64,000 nucleotides of DNA, taken from Hymenobacter citatus. GTDB taxonomy: Bacteria > Bacteroidota > Bacteroidia > Cytophagales > Hymenobacteraceae. The notes under the pieces were generated by a model, which worked only from the letters and a program-made list of their open reading frames with translations, made no database searches and was not told the DNA's origin. The stretch is taken from assembly GCF_014333615.1 (NCBI RefSeq), contig NZ_JACSCY010000006.1, positions 1 to 64,000 on the forward strand. Direction: 5' to 3'. Position numbers and translations under genes: made by a program. Below, piece after piece: positions 53,226 to 63,100 of the stretch; the stretch's first letter is position 1, and each line of letters starts with the position of its first letter.

Positions 53226-54077
53226 ATGCGAATGACCACTCTGCTGACGGCTACCGGCTTGCTCCTGCTAGCCGGCCCAGCCCGCACCCTGGCCCAAAAC
53301 CTACCTTCCGACCCCGTTCCCAACGCCGAAACGCCCTTCATCCACAACCTCCGCCCCGACCGCCCCGGACAGACAGTAACCACCAGTATGCTGCATCCTG
53401 GGCAGGTGCAGGTGGAGTTGGGCGCCCTGCGCTATGCGCCGCCGGACGGGGTAGGGCCGCGCCGCACGCTGTCGTCGGCGCTGCTGCGGGTAGGGTTTTT
53501 CAACCACATCGAGTTGCGGGCTTCGCAAGGCTATTTGGCAGATGTTTCCGTTCGTCCTACCGCCGGCGACGCGCCACTGCCTACCCTACCCTCCTACCCC
53601 AGCGGCTTTGCGCCACTCACGGTGGGCGCTAAATTTTTAGCCTCCAGTAACCAAGATGCCCGCTCACAGGTGGTGCTGCTCACTGAGCTGACATTGCCTA
53701 CCGGTAATGCGTCCTACCCCAACCAAACCTACGAGCCGGCGGCCCGCTTGCTGGTGTCGCAGCAGCTAGGGCAGCGCTACGGCCTGGAGGCCAACGCGGG
53801 CTTTCGGCAGCGCGGGTTTCGGGCCGAGGGTACCAGCCAGGGGCAGTACCTGGGCACGCTGGCGCTGAATGGGGCCATCTTACCCACCATCGGCTTCTTT
53901 GCCGAAACTTACACGTTCTGGCAACGCACCTACGGCTGGCAGCCGGGCCTAACAGGTGGCCTCTACTGGCGCCCTACCCCCGGCCTGCGTCTGGACATGA
54001 ATGCCGGTAATACCTGGCGCGAAGGTCACGCCGCGCCGCAATTTGGCGCAGGCGTGAGCGTGCGGCTGCCGAAGTAG
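53226..54077 (+). CDS. Exported transporter-like outer-membrane protein
   Basis: About 283 residues. Signal peptide (residues 1-23, cleavage near ALAQN), then a region with PFIHNLRPDRPGQTVTTS and repeated beta-hairpins ending GAGVSVRLPK, like the MetA-pathway/phenol-type outer-membrane transporter family. Assignment is by pattern. ATG 53226 or 53232. Its TAG stop is the first matched triplet of a large palindrome shared with the convergent gene. Confidence 0.6.
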   Translation: MRMTTLLTATGLLLLAGPARTLAQNLPSDPVPNAETPFIHNLRPDRPGQTVTTSMLHPGQVQVELGALRYAPPDGVGPRRTLSSALLRVGFFNHIELRASQGYLADVSVRPTAGDAPLPTLPSYPSGFAPLTVGAKFLASSNQDARSQVVLLTELTLPTGNASYPNQTYEPAARLLVSQQLGQRYGLEANAGFRQRGFRAEGTSQGQYLGTLALNGAILPTIGFFAETYTFWQRTYGWQPGLTGGLYWRPTPGLRLDMNAGNTWREGHAAPQFGAGVSVRLPK

Positions 54078-54312
54078 CTTTTATTGAAGCTGCTGACCGT
54101 GAGCTGATACAAATTGCCGCGTAGCGGCTGTAGGTTTGTAGATAACAGCGCCTCCGGTGTGCAGTGCCGCGTAGCGGTACAAGAAACGACCTACTGTTCT
54201 TGCACCGCTACGCGGCGCCGATCTTCTTAATCCCGCTGTGTACTCCTACAAACCCACAGCCGCTACGCGGCAATTTGCGTCAACTCACGGTCAGCAGCTT
54301 CAATAAAAGCTA
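54075..54312. repeat. Large nested palindrome bounded by two stop codons
   Basis: A 238-bp palindrome. Outer arms (about 66 bases each): TAGCTTTTATTGAAGCTGC ... complement, with CCGCGTAGCGGCTGTAGG. Inside is a smaller palindrome GCCGCGTAGCGGTACAAGAA ... TTCTTGCACCGCTACGCGGC. The first and last triplets are the TAG stops of the convergent genes at 53226 and 54310. The motif GCCGCGTAGCGG occurs four times, two in each orientation. Confidence 0.93.
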
Positions 54313-56184
54313 TTTCGCCGTCCACGTGTTGTCCTTCTCGTTGGCGTCCATAAACAAGCCGCCAGCAAGTACTACCTTCTGTACCGCCTTTTTGGTAGGT
54401 AGCGCGATGGTAGTCTGGCGCTGATTGGCCTGCCATACGGCGGGCGTTTGGTGCAGGGTGTCGGTGCTGCCGTCGGCGTAGGTCACCTGCACATCGAAGG
54501 GCACCGCGAAACCGCCGATGTTCCTCACCGTCACTACCTGGTTCTTTTTGACCTTCGCTACTGGCTCCACGGCCAGGTCGATGTAGTAGTTGGTGAAAAA
54601 CCAGTTCTGAAAAAACCAGTTCAGGTTTTGGCCCGAGGCATCGGACATGGAGTTGAAGTAGTCCCACGGAATGGGGTGCTTGCCGTGCCAGCGGTCCATG
54701 TAGGCGTGCAGGCTCTTCTTGAACAGCTCGTCGCCGAGCATATCCTTTAGGGCCAGGTAGCTCAGGGAAGGTTTGCCGTAGGCGTTGTTGCCGTAGCCGG
54801 CCTTCAATTCGCTGGACGGGGTAATGATGGGTAGGTCTTCGGCCGTGCTGGGGTCGTGAATCCAGCGGTTCACGCGGAAGCGCTTGTAGAACTCGTCGGC
54901 CTTAGCCGCACCGTTTTCCGCCCTACCTATCAGCAGTTCGAAGGTAGTAGCCCAGCCCTCGTCCATGAAAGCGTAGCGGCTCTCGTTGATGCCCATGTAG
55001 AACGGGAACCAGGTGTGCGCAATTTCATGGTCCTCTACGAGTTGCGCGAATTGCAGATCGTCTTGCGGACTGTCGTTCACCATCATTGGGTATTCCATGT
55101 CGGCGAAGCCTTGCACCACGGTCATTTTGGGGAAGGGGTAGGGCACGCCGGGCCAGTTGTGCGAGAACCAACCCAGGGCATTCTGGCCATTTTTCACGGC
55201 TGAGTGGAAGTCTTCGGTTTTGTCGGCGTAGGCGGCCTGCACGCTGGCGCGGCGCTTGGTGGCATTATCCACTACCACACTGGCAGCATCCCACACGTAC
55301 TGGTCGCTCACGCAGAAAGTCACGTCCGTAATGTCGTCGGCCTTCCACACCCAGGTGTTCACCGGCTTTTGCGCCGTGATGCGGTGGCTGTTCAGATCGG
55401 CTTGGGTGGCTACGTGCACTACCGCATCGCTAGTCATGGACTGGGCCAGGCGCTGGGCGAAGGTGGGTTGCAGCACCTCGGTAGGGTTTTGCAGCGTGCC
55501 CGTCGACCACACAATGTAGTTGGCAGGCGCCTGCACGCGCAGGGTGTAGTCGTTGAAATCGTTGTAGAACTCCTGGGCATCGGTGAAATCCAGCTGGTCC
55601 CAGCCGTTGTAATCGTCGTACACGGCCACGCGGGGGTAGAAATAGGCCAGGAAATAGGTGGTTTTGTCGAGCATCCCTTCGCGGCCGCTTTGCACCGAAA
55701 TGGGGAAGTGCCAGGCAAACGCCAGCTGCACCGAGTCGTGGGGCAGCAGCGGCCGGGGCAGCGGCACGCTCTGCCAAGTGGCGTGTCCGCCGTTTTCGCG
55801 GAAGGGCTGCACTTTCCCTGCCACCGCAAACGTGTCAATCGTAACGCCCTCAGTCAGGTAGTCGGCTGCGGCGCCACCGTTGCGGGTAGCGCCGGGCCGG
55901 TGAATGTTTTGGCTAAGGCGAATTACCAGCCGCCGCAGCGTATCGGGGCTGTTGTTGACGTATGAAATCTGCTCCCTACCCCGGATGGCGCGGTCGGGCG
56001 GCCGAACCGACATGGTAATATCGTAGCGGGCGGTGTTTTGCCAGTAGTTTTTGCCCGGCCGGCCATCGGGCGAGCGGGTGCCTTTGTTGAACGCCCGCTG
56101 AATGTCGCGGGGCTTATATAAGTCTTGGGCGAAAGCGTGGCTAGTGGCCAGGAGAAAGAGAAGCGTAAGAAAGGAACGGGACAT
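54310..56184 (-). CDS. M1-family metallopeptidase
   Basis: About 624 residues. Signal peptide 1-20. Zinc motif HEIAHTW at 386-392 with third ligand Glu409 in FMDEGWAT; the substrate motif is ADMEYPMM rather than GAMEN, as in many Bacteroidota M1 members of unknown specificity. Distinct from the peptidase at 50524. Its stop lies in the outer arm of the 54075 palindrome. The start ATG 56184 is followed upstream by another nested palindrome. Confidence 0.88.
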   Translation of the reverse strand: MSRSFLTLLFLLATSHAFAQDLYKPRDIQRAFNKGTRSPDGRPGKNYWQNTARYDITMSVRPPDRAIRGREQISYVNNSPDTLRRLVIRLSQNIHRPGATRNGGAAADYLTEGVTIDTFAVAGKVQPFRENGGHATWQSVPLPRPLLPHDSVQLAFAWHFPISVQSGREGMLDKTTYFLAYFYPRVAVYDDYNGWDQLDFTDAQEFYNDFNDYTLRVQAPANYIVWSTGTLQNPTEVLQPTFAQRLAQSMTSDAVVHVATQADLNSHRITAQKPVNTWVWKADDITDVTFCVSDQYVWDAASVVVDNATKRRASVQAAYADKTEDFHSAVKNGQNALGWFSHNWPGVPYPFPKMTVVQGFADMEYPMMVNDSPQDDLQFAQLVEDHEIAHTWFPFYMGINESRYAFMDEGWATTFELLIGRAENGAAKADEFYKRFRVNRWIHDPSTAEDLPIITPSSELKAGYGNNAYGKPSLSYLALKDMLGDELFKKSLHAYMDRWHGKHPIPWDYFNSMSDASGQNLNWFFQNWFFTNYYIDLAVEPVAKVKKNQVVTVRNIGGFAVPFDVQVTYADGSTDTLHQTPAVWQANQRQTTIALPTKKAVQKVVLAGGLFMDANEKDNTWTAK

Positions 56185-56189
56185 GGGCT

Positions 56190-56424
56190 GTAGGGGCGCG
56201 TTGCACGCGCCCATCGTTGTTTAAAAGGACTTTTTTAGGAGAAAGGCACAGCAAAGTACGGTCATTATATAAAAGAACGTCATTTCGACCAGCGGGAGAA
56301 ATCTCGCGTGCTCCGGTAATTACTAACCGGTGTCAGCACGCGAGATTTCTCCCGCTGGTTGAAATGACGTTCTCTTACAGTCGTTCTTTGTAAACAACGA
56401 CGGGCGCGTGCAACGCGCCCCTAC
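56190..56424. repeat. Nested palindrome: outer G+C-rich arms, inner family C element
   Basis: Outer arms GTAGGGGCGCGTTGCACGCG (56190-) and its complement (to 56424) each form a small hairpin of their own. They enclose a family C element (about 56275-56374; AACGTCATTTCGACCAGCGG). The right end reaches the stop codon of the M28 gene at 56421. Confidence 0.9.
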
Positions 56425-57734
56425 CGCTGCACCGACTCCTTTGCCACGCGGGTAGGCGTTTGCTGGCCCGAGATAATGCCGGTGGCGCTGCGGGCAATGG
56501 CGTTGATAACGGCCGTCATGTTCTGCAAATCCAAACTCTCAATTTCGTCGTCGACGGAGTGGTAGAGCTTGTCCGTGGGGATTTGGTCGGTGCTGATGGT
56601 GTGGGCCGGCACGCCCAGGCGGGCCAGGGTGGCGTTGTCGGAGCGGTAGAACAGGTTTTGCTCGGGGTAAGGGTCGGGCTCGAAGCGGAAGGGCGAGCCT
56701 TCAAGGTTCTGTTGCAGCAGCGGGCCGAAGTCGCTACGCTCGTAGCCGGTGATGAAGGCCGTATTGGGGCCAAACTTCGCCACCTTGCCAATCATTTCAA
56801 TATTGAACATGGCCACCACCTTGTCCGGATCAAGCTGGCGCGAGAAATACTGCGAGCCAAACCCACCAATCTCCTCGGCTGTAAAAGCCACGAATACCAG
56901 CGTACGAGCATTCTTTTTCTGCTTCTTGTAGTACTCGGCCAGGGCTACCACGGCGGTGGTGCCGCTAGCGTCGTCGTCGGCGCCGTTGGCGATGGAGTCG
57001 CCAGCCACGGCCTGGGTGATGCCCAGGTGGTCGTAGTGCCCCGAAAACACTACCATTTCCGACGCCAGCTTTTTGTCGCGGCCGGGTAGTGTACCCACCA
57101 CGTTGCGCATGGCAACGGGCTTGATGGTGGTGGTAGCCGTTACGGCGAAGGTAGGCGCGGCCTCTGCTAGTGGCGCGGTAGCCAGTAGCATCGCCACGGC
57201 GTGCGCTGCCGGCTGCTGGGCTTTCACCGAACCCCGGTTCAGCCCCAACAACCGCTTAAACTGTGCCTGGTGCGCCGGATCGACAATGACCACGGCGTTT
57301 TCGTGCAGGTCCAGCAGAGGGCGCACCACCTGAAATAGGTTGTCCTGCGCGCCTACCTGTACGGTGCGCACCGTCGCGTCGGTATTGGTCCAATTGAGCT
57401 GGGGCAGGCCCGAGGATAGCACGATGTTGTCGGGGGGTAGGGCGGTGCCGTTTAGCGTGGCGGTGCGGGCGCTGGTTTGCGCTTCGTAAGCCTCAAACTC
57501 CTGCAAAAAACCCTCCTTGCCCGGCAGCGGCTTCAGGCCAATGCGCTTGAACTCGGCTGCCAGAAACTGACCGGCTTTCAGGTTGCCGGGGCCGGCACTG
57601 GGGCGGCCGCCCATGTCGTCGGCGGTGAGGGTGCGGGCCACGCGCTCCACCGTAGCCGCCGATACGGCCGGTTGTTTTTGGGCAGTGGCCTGAAAGCCGA
57701 CTAGCAGGCTAGCGGCTAAGAGAAGGTGTTTCAT
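56421..57734 (-). CDS. M28-family aminopeptidase
   Basis: 437 residues. Signal peptide 1-18. Peptidase domain (about 215-420) with the metal-binding His-Asp in VVFSGHYDHLG, NGADDDASGTTAVVAL, FTAEEIGGFGSQYF with the catalytic Glu, and HSVDDEIE. Removes N-terminal residues; a periplasmic or surface enzyme. Tandem with the M1 gene, in the same direction. The PA-like insert is between the signal and the metal domain. Confidence 0.9.
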   Translation of the reverse strand: MKHLLLAASLLVGFQATAQKQPAVSAATVERVARTLTADDMGGRPSAGPGNLKAGQFLAAEFKRIGLKPLPGKEGFLQEFEAYEAQTSARTATLNGTALPPDNIVLSSGLPQLNWTNTDATVRTVQVGAQDNLFQVVRPLLDLHENAVVIVDPAHQAQFKRLLGLNRGSVKAQQPAAHAVAMLLATAPLAEAAPTFAVTATTTIKPVAMRNVVGTLPGRDKKLASEMVVFSGHYDHLGITQAVAGDSIANGADDDASGTTAVVALAEYYKKQKKNARTLVFVAFTAEEIGGFGSQYFSRQLDPDKVVAMFNIEMIGKVAKFGPNTAFITGYERSDFGPLLQQNLEGSPFRFEPDPYPEQNLFYRSDNATLARLGVPAHTISTDQIPTDKLYHSVDDEIESLDLQNMTAVINAIARSATGIISGQQTPTRVAKESVQR

Positions 57735-57838
57735 GAAGGCAAGCTTACTGATTTTGTGGTAGGTTCTGCAATTAGGGTTGAAGGGTAGAGGTATAAAACT
57801 TCAATAGGCCGTCATACTGACAGTACGGTAAGAATTCC

Positions 57839-58606
57839 TTACCCTGCCGGGTCTACTACCTGCATCAAGGTCATCAAATCAGCTTCGGATTTGCCCATGC
57901 TTCGGTTGCGGTCGGCTTCACTTTTCAGCTTGGTTGATAGCTCAGGCGCGGCGCTCTGCAAGGCTTTCAGCGTGAGCTTGTTGATGGGCACCACTTTGCC
58001 GTCGGGGCTACACAAGTAATATGTTTCTTTGGTTACCAGCTCGTCGTAGCGCTTGTCTTGACTGTAGGCGCCTTTGTAGTTAGCCTGTTCCATTTTCTTC
58101 TGGTACTGCTTCAGCACAGTGTATTTGCCCTCGTGCAGCACCTCCACAAACTCGCGGCCCTGCGCTGGATTTGGCGCTTCGGCAAAGCGCCGAAAGCGTC
58201 GCTCGGGCATTGCGCCGGCGGCATCCGTGAGCACGAAGCTCTTCACGCGGTTTTCGTTCAGCAGCATCGAGTCGGTGCGGGCGGGCTGACGGGCGTAGAG
58301 CAGTTGCTGCACCACATCGTATTTCAATAGTACGGGTTGCAGCTTCACGTCGTGGTCGGTGGTGACGACGGCGGGTAGCCAGCGGGCAATGGCGTAGGGC
58401 GAGCCTACCAAGCCTTGGTAGCGCGTATCAATGGTGTAGCCCTGGCCGCCACGCACAATGGAGTTGATGTTTTCCTGGGCCATCACGCCGCTGCCGCTGG
58501 TAGGCACCTGGCTCACCTGAGCCCGGTTTTGCTGCATCGATAAGCCCAGCATTAAGACCATAACTCCGCCCCAACGAACCGCCCGGTGTGTGGTTTCGTA
58601 CTGCAT
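57839..58606 (-). CDS. Exported protein of unknown function (paralogue of 59275)
   Basis: 255 residues. Signal-like N terminus, then NINSIVRGGQGYTIDTRYQGLVGSPY and DSMLLNENRVKSFVLTD, a layout shared with the protein at 59275 (YTFDNRYKGLKGSPF, DSIALDDRRIKSVTLYD). No known family recognised. G+C content is as in the neighbours. The start may also be the ATG 15 codons in. Divergent from the META-domain gene. Confidence 0.6.
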   Translation of the reverse strand: MQYETTHRAVRWGGVMVLMLGLSMQQNRAQVSQVPTSGSGVMAQENINSIVRGGQGYTIDTRYQGLVGSPYAIARWLPAVVTTDHDVKLQPVLLKYDVVQQLLYARQPARTDSMLLNENRVKSFVLTDAAGAMPERRFRRFAEAPNPAQGREFVEVLHEGKYTVLKQYQKKMEQANYKGAYSQDKRYDELVTKETYYLCSPDGKVVPINKLTLKALQSAAPELSTKLKSEADRNRSMGKSEADLMTLMQVVDPAG

Positions 58607-58730
58607 AGTGATTCTAATATTTTAACTAAAGTGGATGACCTGACGTTGGCTCTAACGGTTCTGCTCGTGCAGCAGTATACCACGTCCTACCCCGTTCATA
58701 CACATAGATAAGCAGTTGCGCGTAAAGTTT

Positions 58731-58738
58731 TATGTTTG
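58731..58738 (+). promoter_or_regulatory. TAnnTTTG promoter box of META gene
   Basis: TATGTTTG matches the -7 consensus exactly. It lies 36 bp before the ATG at 58774, so the in-frame ATG at 58732 inside it is not the start. No clear TTTG at the usual -33 distance. Confidence 0.6.
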
Positions 58739-58773
58739 CCGCTTATTGTCTTTCCTCCTTCCCTACTCCTCAC

Positions 58774-59238
58774 ATGCGTATTACCTCTCTTTTCGGCGCT
58801 GCACTCACTGCGCTGCTTGCTAGCTGCGCCGGCCGCGAGCCCGCCGAAACCACCCAAACGCCCACCGTAGCCACCACGCCCCTGCGCGGCACCTACTGGG
58901 TGCTCCATCAACTGGGCGACTCAGCCGTAATTACTCACGAAAACAGCCAGGAAGTCTATCTGACACTAGCGGCCGACAGCAGCAACCGCGCCGAAGGCCA
59001 GGCCGGCTGCAACCGCTTCCGGGGCCGCTTCACCCTGGCCGCCAACGACCAATTGAGCTTTTCGCCGCTACTATCAACCAAAATGGCCTGCCCGCGCCTG
59101 CAACTAGAAAGCCGCTACCTGAGCGCCCTCGAGGGCACTACCCGCTACCAACTGCAAGGCGACACGCTGCGGTTGTTGGGTGCCCCCGCTGGCACGCGGG
59201 TGGTAGCACAGTTTCACGCCAGCACGGCGCCGGAGTAG
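58774..59238 (+). CDS. META-domain lipoprotein
   Basis: 154 residues. Lipobox LLASC (Cys near 17), a short linker, then a META/HslJ-like domain with TYWVLHQLGDSA and the GCNRFRGRFTL motif. HslJ-type proteins are envelope-stress-related in other bacteria; here the role is unknown. The start at 58774 follows a good promoter box. Confidence 0.82.
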   Translation: MRITSLFGAALTALLASCAGREPAETTQTPTVATTPLRGTYWVLHQLGDSAVITHENSQEVYLTLAADSSNRAEGQAGCNRFRGRFTLAANDQLSFSPLLSTKMACPRLQLESRYLSALEGTTRYQLQGDTLRLLGAPAGTRVVAQFHASTAPE

Positions 59239-59247
59239 GATTACCAC

Positions 59248-59290
59248 ATGAATGCAAACTAGCAGGTACTACTGCTAGTTTGCATTCATG
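59248..59290. terminator. Palindromic hairpin overlapping a stop codon
   Basis: CATGAATGCAAACTAGCAG pairs with CTGCTAGTTTGCATTCATG. The right arm encodes the last residues of the minus-strand gene (stop at 59275-59277). It can stop both convergent transcripts. Confidence 0.88.
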
Positions 59291-60024
59291 CTTATTGACG
59301 TGAGCATCGCAATAAAATCCTTTTCACTTCGCAAATCCCTTTGTAAAGAATAATGCTTTATTTTTTCCATCAAATTTGGCATAGCTTTCTCGAATGATTT
59401 CTCAGATAGCTTCACAGGCATTATTTTATTGTTTCTATATATAAAATATTCTTCTTTATCGATTATTTCATCGTATAAGTTACCACTATTATAAGCAGAT
59501 CCTCCCGATGCTTTCTTTAGAACTTTCTTATTGTTTTTTAACAAAGCAATTCCATTACTATTGAAAAGTTCTTCGAAATATACACTACCCATCTCTAACT
59601 CAGATGCAGCAGGTATTTGTTTGAATACGCGATTTACTACGACGTAATCTCCGTTTTTCAGTTGCTCATCGTAAAGAGTAACCGATTTTATGCGTCGATC
59701 ATCAAGGGCAATCGAATCACCATTGCCTTTTTTAACTAAAACAGCTTTATTATAAGCATCTATTCTTACAGGTATAGATTTAATAATTTTCGAATCACTC
59801 ATTTCAATATCTCCTTTACTCCATTTTGGCAATATAAAGGGACTTCCTTTTAAACCTTTATAACGATTATCAAACGTATAGTAGTTGTTATGTTCAGAAT
59901 ATGCGTTTATTGCATCTTGCGTTCTATTATCCGCTTGATAGCCGCCTGATTTAGTTTGTGCCGAGACGTAAAAAGCAGGCATTAAAACTATCATGGCAGC
60001 GCCTAATAATATTTTCTTTTGCAT
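59275..60024 (-). CDS. AT-rich exported protein, diverged paralogue of 57839
   Basis: 249 residues. Signal peptide (MQKKILLGAAMIVLMPAFYVSAQ, in parts), then the same plan as the 57839 protein: YYTFDNRYKGLKGSPF, DSIALDDRRIKSV and a Lys-rich C-terminal half. The DNA is visibly much richer in A+T than its surroundings and uses many AAA, TTT, ATT codons, which suggests recent transfer from a low-G+C relative. Start at the second ATG 60024 fits the signal. No known family. Confidence 0.65.
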   Translation of the reverse strand: MQKKILLGAAMIVLMPAFYVSAQTKSGGYQADNRTQDAINAYSEHNNYYTFDNRYKGLKGSPFILPKWSKGDIEMSDSKIIKSIPVRIDAYNKAVLVKKGNGDSIALDDRRIKSVTLYDEQLKNGDYVVVNRVFKQIPAASELEMGSVYFEELFNSNGIALLKNNKKVLKKASGGSAYNSGNLYDEIIDKEEYFIYRNNKIMPVKLSEKSFEKAMPNLMEKIKHYSLQRDLRSEKDFIAMLTSISMNAN

Positions 60025-60108
60025 GCAATTCATATCATCTTTAAAATTAATTATTTATTACGCGACTTGTGAAGATATTAAGAAAAGAGTATTATAACAA
60101 TTACCCTC

Positions 60109-63100
60109 CTACCCCAACGTCAATACCAAGTCGTCGGCATTCACCAGGGTGCCTTCCTCCAGCGTTACGGCTTCCACGGTGGTGTCTTCGGGGGCGGTAA
60201 TGGTGGTTTCCATCTTCATAGCCTCGATGATGAACAGCGGGGCGTTGCGCTTCACTTCCTGACCGGGCTTTACCAGTACGCGGGAAAGTAGCCCCTGCAA
60301 CGGGGCGCCCACCTGGCGCGGGTTGGCTTTATCGGCCTTGGCGTTTTGCACCTTTTTCACCTCCACCGACCGGTCGCGCACTTCCAGGTTGCGGGTTTCG
60401 CCGTTGATGGAGAAGAACACCGTGCGCTTGCCCTCATCATTGGCAATGCCTAGAGAGCGGAACTTCACAATGATGCTCTTGCCGCGGGCAATGTCGATGA
60501 TGCTTTCCTCGCCGGGTTGTAGGCCGTAGAAAAACAGCCGCGTGGGCACCACCGATACGTCGCCGTACTCCTGCACGAAGTCCCAGTACTGCGTGAATAC
60601 CTTGGGGTAGAGCAGATAGGAAAGTAAGTCGGTAAACTCCACGCCCGGCCCAAATTTCTGCTGGAACGCCTTCCAATCTGCATCAAAGTCGATGGGTTCG
60701 AGGTGGGCGTTGGGGCGGTCGGTGTAAGCGGGTTGGTCTTTCAGGATGATTTCCTGCAAGCCCTCGGGCCAGCCCCCCTCAGGCTGCCCAATGTCACCGC
60801 GGAATAGGCTCTGCACCGACTCGGGGAAGTTCAGCGTCTGGCCCTTTTCCCACACATCCTGGGTTGTGAGGTTGTTCGATACCAGGAATAGGGCCATGTC
60901 GCCTACTACCTTCGAGGACGGCGTCACCTTCGTGATGTCGCCGAAAAGCTGGTTCACGTCAGCAAACGTCTTTTTAATCAGCTCAAACTTGTCGCCCAGG
61001 CCCAGCGCTACGGCTTGCGGGCGCAGGTTGGAGTACTGCCCACCCGGAATTTCGTGCTGAAACACGTCGGCCGAACCGGCTTTCAGGCCCGATTCAAACG
61101 GCTGATAGTACGTGCGCACGCCCTCCCAATAGTTACTGAACTCGTTGAGGCTCTGCTGATCGAACTCGCGGTGGCGGGGCGTGTGGCGCAGCATCTCCAC
61201 GGTGGCGTTGAAGTTGGGCTGCGAGGTGAGGCCCGAAAGGCTACCCAGGGCCACGTCAATCACATCTACGCCGGCCTCCACGGCCTTGAGGTAGGTGGCG
61301 GCTTGCAGACTGCTGGTGTCGTGAGTGTGCAGGTGAATGGGTAGGCTGATGGTGTCGCGCAGGCCGGCAATCAACTCCTGGGCGGCGTAGGGCTTCAGCA
61401 GGCCCGCCATATCCTTGATGCACAAGATATTGGCGCCAGCATCCTCAATCTGCCGGGCCAGACGCAGGTAGTAATCCAGGTTGTACTTCTTGTTCTGCGG
61501 GTCCAGCAAATCGTTGGTGTAGCAAATGCTGGCCTCGGCCAAGCCCCCCGTTTTCTCGCGCACAAACCGGATGCAGCTTTCCATGCCCGGCATCCAGTTC
61601 AAGGAGTCGAAAATGCGGAACACGTCGATGCCGGTTTCCCAGCTTTGCTGCACGAAGCGCTCCACCAGATTGTCGGGGTAGGCCTTATAGCCCACGCCGT
61701 TGGCCCCCCGGATCAGCATTTGCAGCAGGATGTTGGGCACGGCCTCGCGCAGCTTGGCCAGGCGCTCCCAGGGGTCTTCGTGCAGGAAGCGCAGGGCCAC
61801 ATCGAAGGTAGCGCCACCCCAGCACTCCAAGGAAAACGTCTGGGGGTGCTGCTTGGCAAAGCGCTCGGCCACCTTCAGCATATCGAAGGTGCGCATGCGC
61901 GTGGCCAGCAGGCTTTGGTGGGCATCGCGCAGGGTGGTGTCGGTATAGTGGATGAGGGTATCCTCGCGCAGCCACTTGGCAAAGCCTTCCGGCCCCAACT
62001 CGGTGAGGCGGTCTTTAGTGCCGGGGGGATAGGGCGCGGTGGCGTCGTAGTGGGGCAGCTTGGGCTTGGGCAGGTCGCGGGCCGGGTCCTGGGCGCCGTG
62101 CACGTCGGGGTTGCCGTTCACGATGATGTCGCCCAGGAACGTGAGCAGCTTGGTACCGCGGTCTTGGCGCACCTCAAACTTAAACAGCTCGGGATGGTCT
62201 TTGATGAAGTCAACCGTGGCGCTACCATTCTGAAAATCAGGGTGCGCCACAATGTTTTGCAGGAACTGAATATTGGTGCGCACGCCCCGAATCCGGAACT
62301 CCGACAGGGTGCGCAGCATCCGCTCGGCGGCCTCCTTCAGGGTAGGCGCCTGGGCCGATACCTTCACCAGCAAGGAATCAAAAAACGGCAGAATCTTGGC
62401 GCCTTGGTACACCGAGCCCTGGTCGAGGCGGATACCGAAACCGCCCGCCGAGCGGTAGGCCACGATGGTACCGTAGTCGGGCTTAAAGTCGTTTTCGGGC
62501 GCCTCGGTGGTGAGGCGGCACTGCAAGGCAAAGCCTGTCACGCGTGGCTGTACTTGCGGATCGAGGTTGATTTCGGGGTCCTGCAAGTGGTAGCCCGAGG
62601 CAATGTAGAGTTGGGTTTTGATAAGGTCGACGCCCGTCACCATCTCCGTCACGGTGTGCTCTACTTGAATGCGCGGGTTTACTTCAATGAAGTAAATCTC
62701 GCCCAGTTCCGGCTTCACCAGAAATTCCACCGTGCCCACGTTGTTGTAGTTCACGGCGCGGGCTAGGCGCAGGGCGTAATCGTAGAGTTGCTCGCGCAGC
62801 TCCTCGGCCAAGCCCAGGGCGGGCGCTACCTCCACTACCTTCTGGAAGCGGCGCTGTACCGAGCAGTCCCGCTCGTAAAGGTGCGTCACGCTGCCGTAGG
62901 CGTCGGCCACCACCTGCACCTCAATGTGCTTGGGCTTTTCTACAAACTTTTCGAGGAATACCGTGTCGTCGCCGAAGGCTTTCAGGGCCTCGTTGCGGGC
63001 CTCGAAAAAGCCTTTTTCCAGCTGATCGTCGTCGCGGATGACGCGCATTCCCCTACCCCCGCCACCCGAAGCAGCCTTCAGCATCACGGGGTAGCCGATG

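Noticed and set aside
5529-56424. A CRISPR array
   Set aside because: Repeats are not regularly spaced with unique spacers; they lie in separate gaps many kilobases apart.
58732-58773. ATG at 58732 as the start of the META gene
   Set aside because: It falls inside a TAnnTTTG promoter box; the lipoprotein signal begins properly at 58774.
61645-62766. Long open frame on the plus strand opposite pyc
   Set aside because: It is the antisense of a clearly recognisable pyruvate carboxylase in GC-rich DNA, with His/Gln/Gly-rich low-complexity sequence and no motifs.
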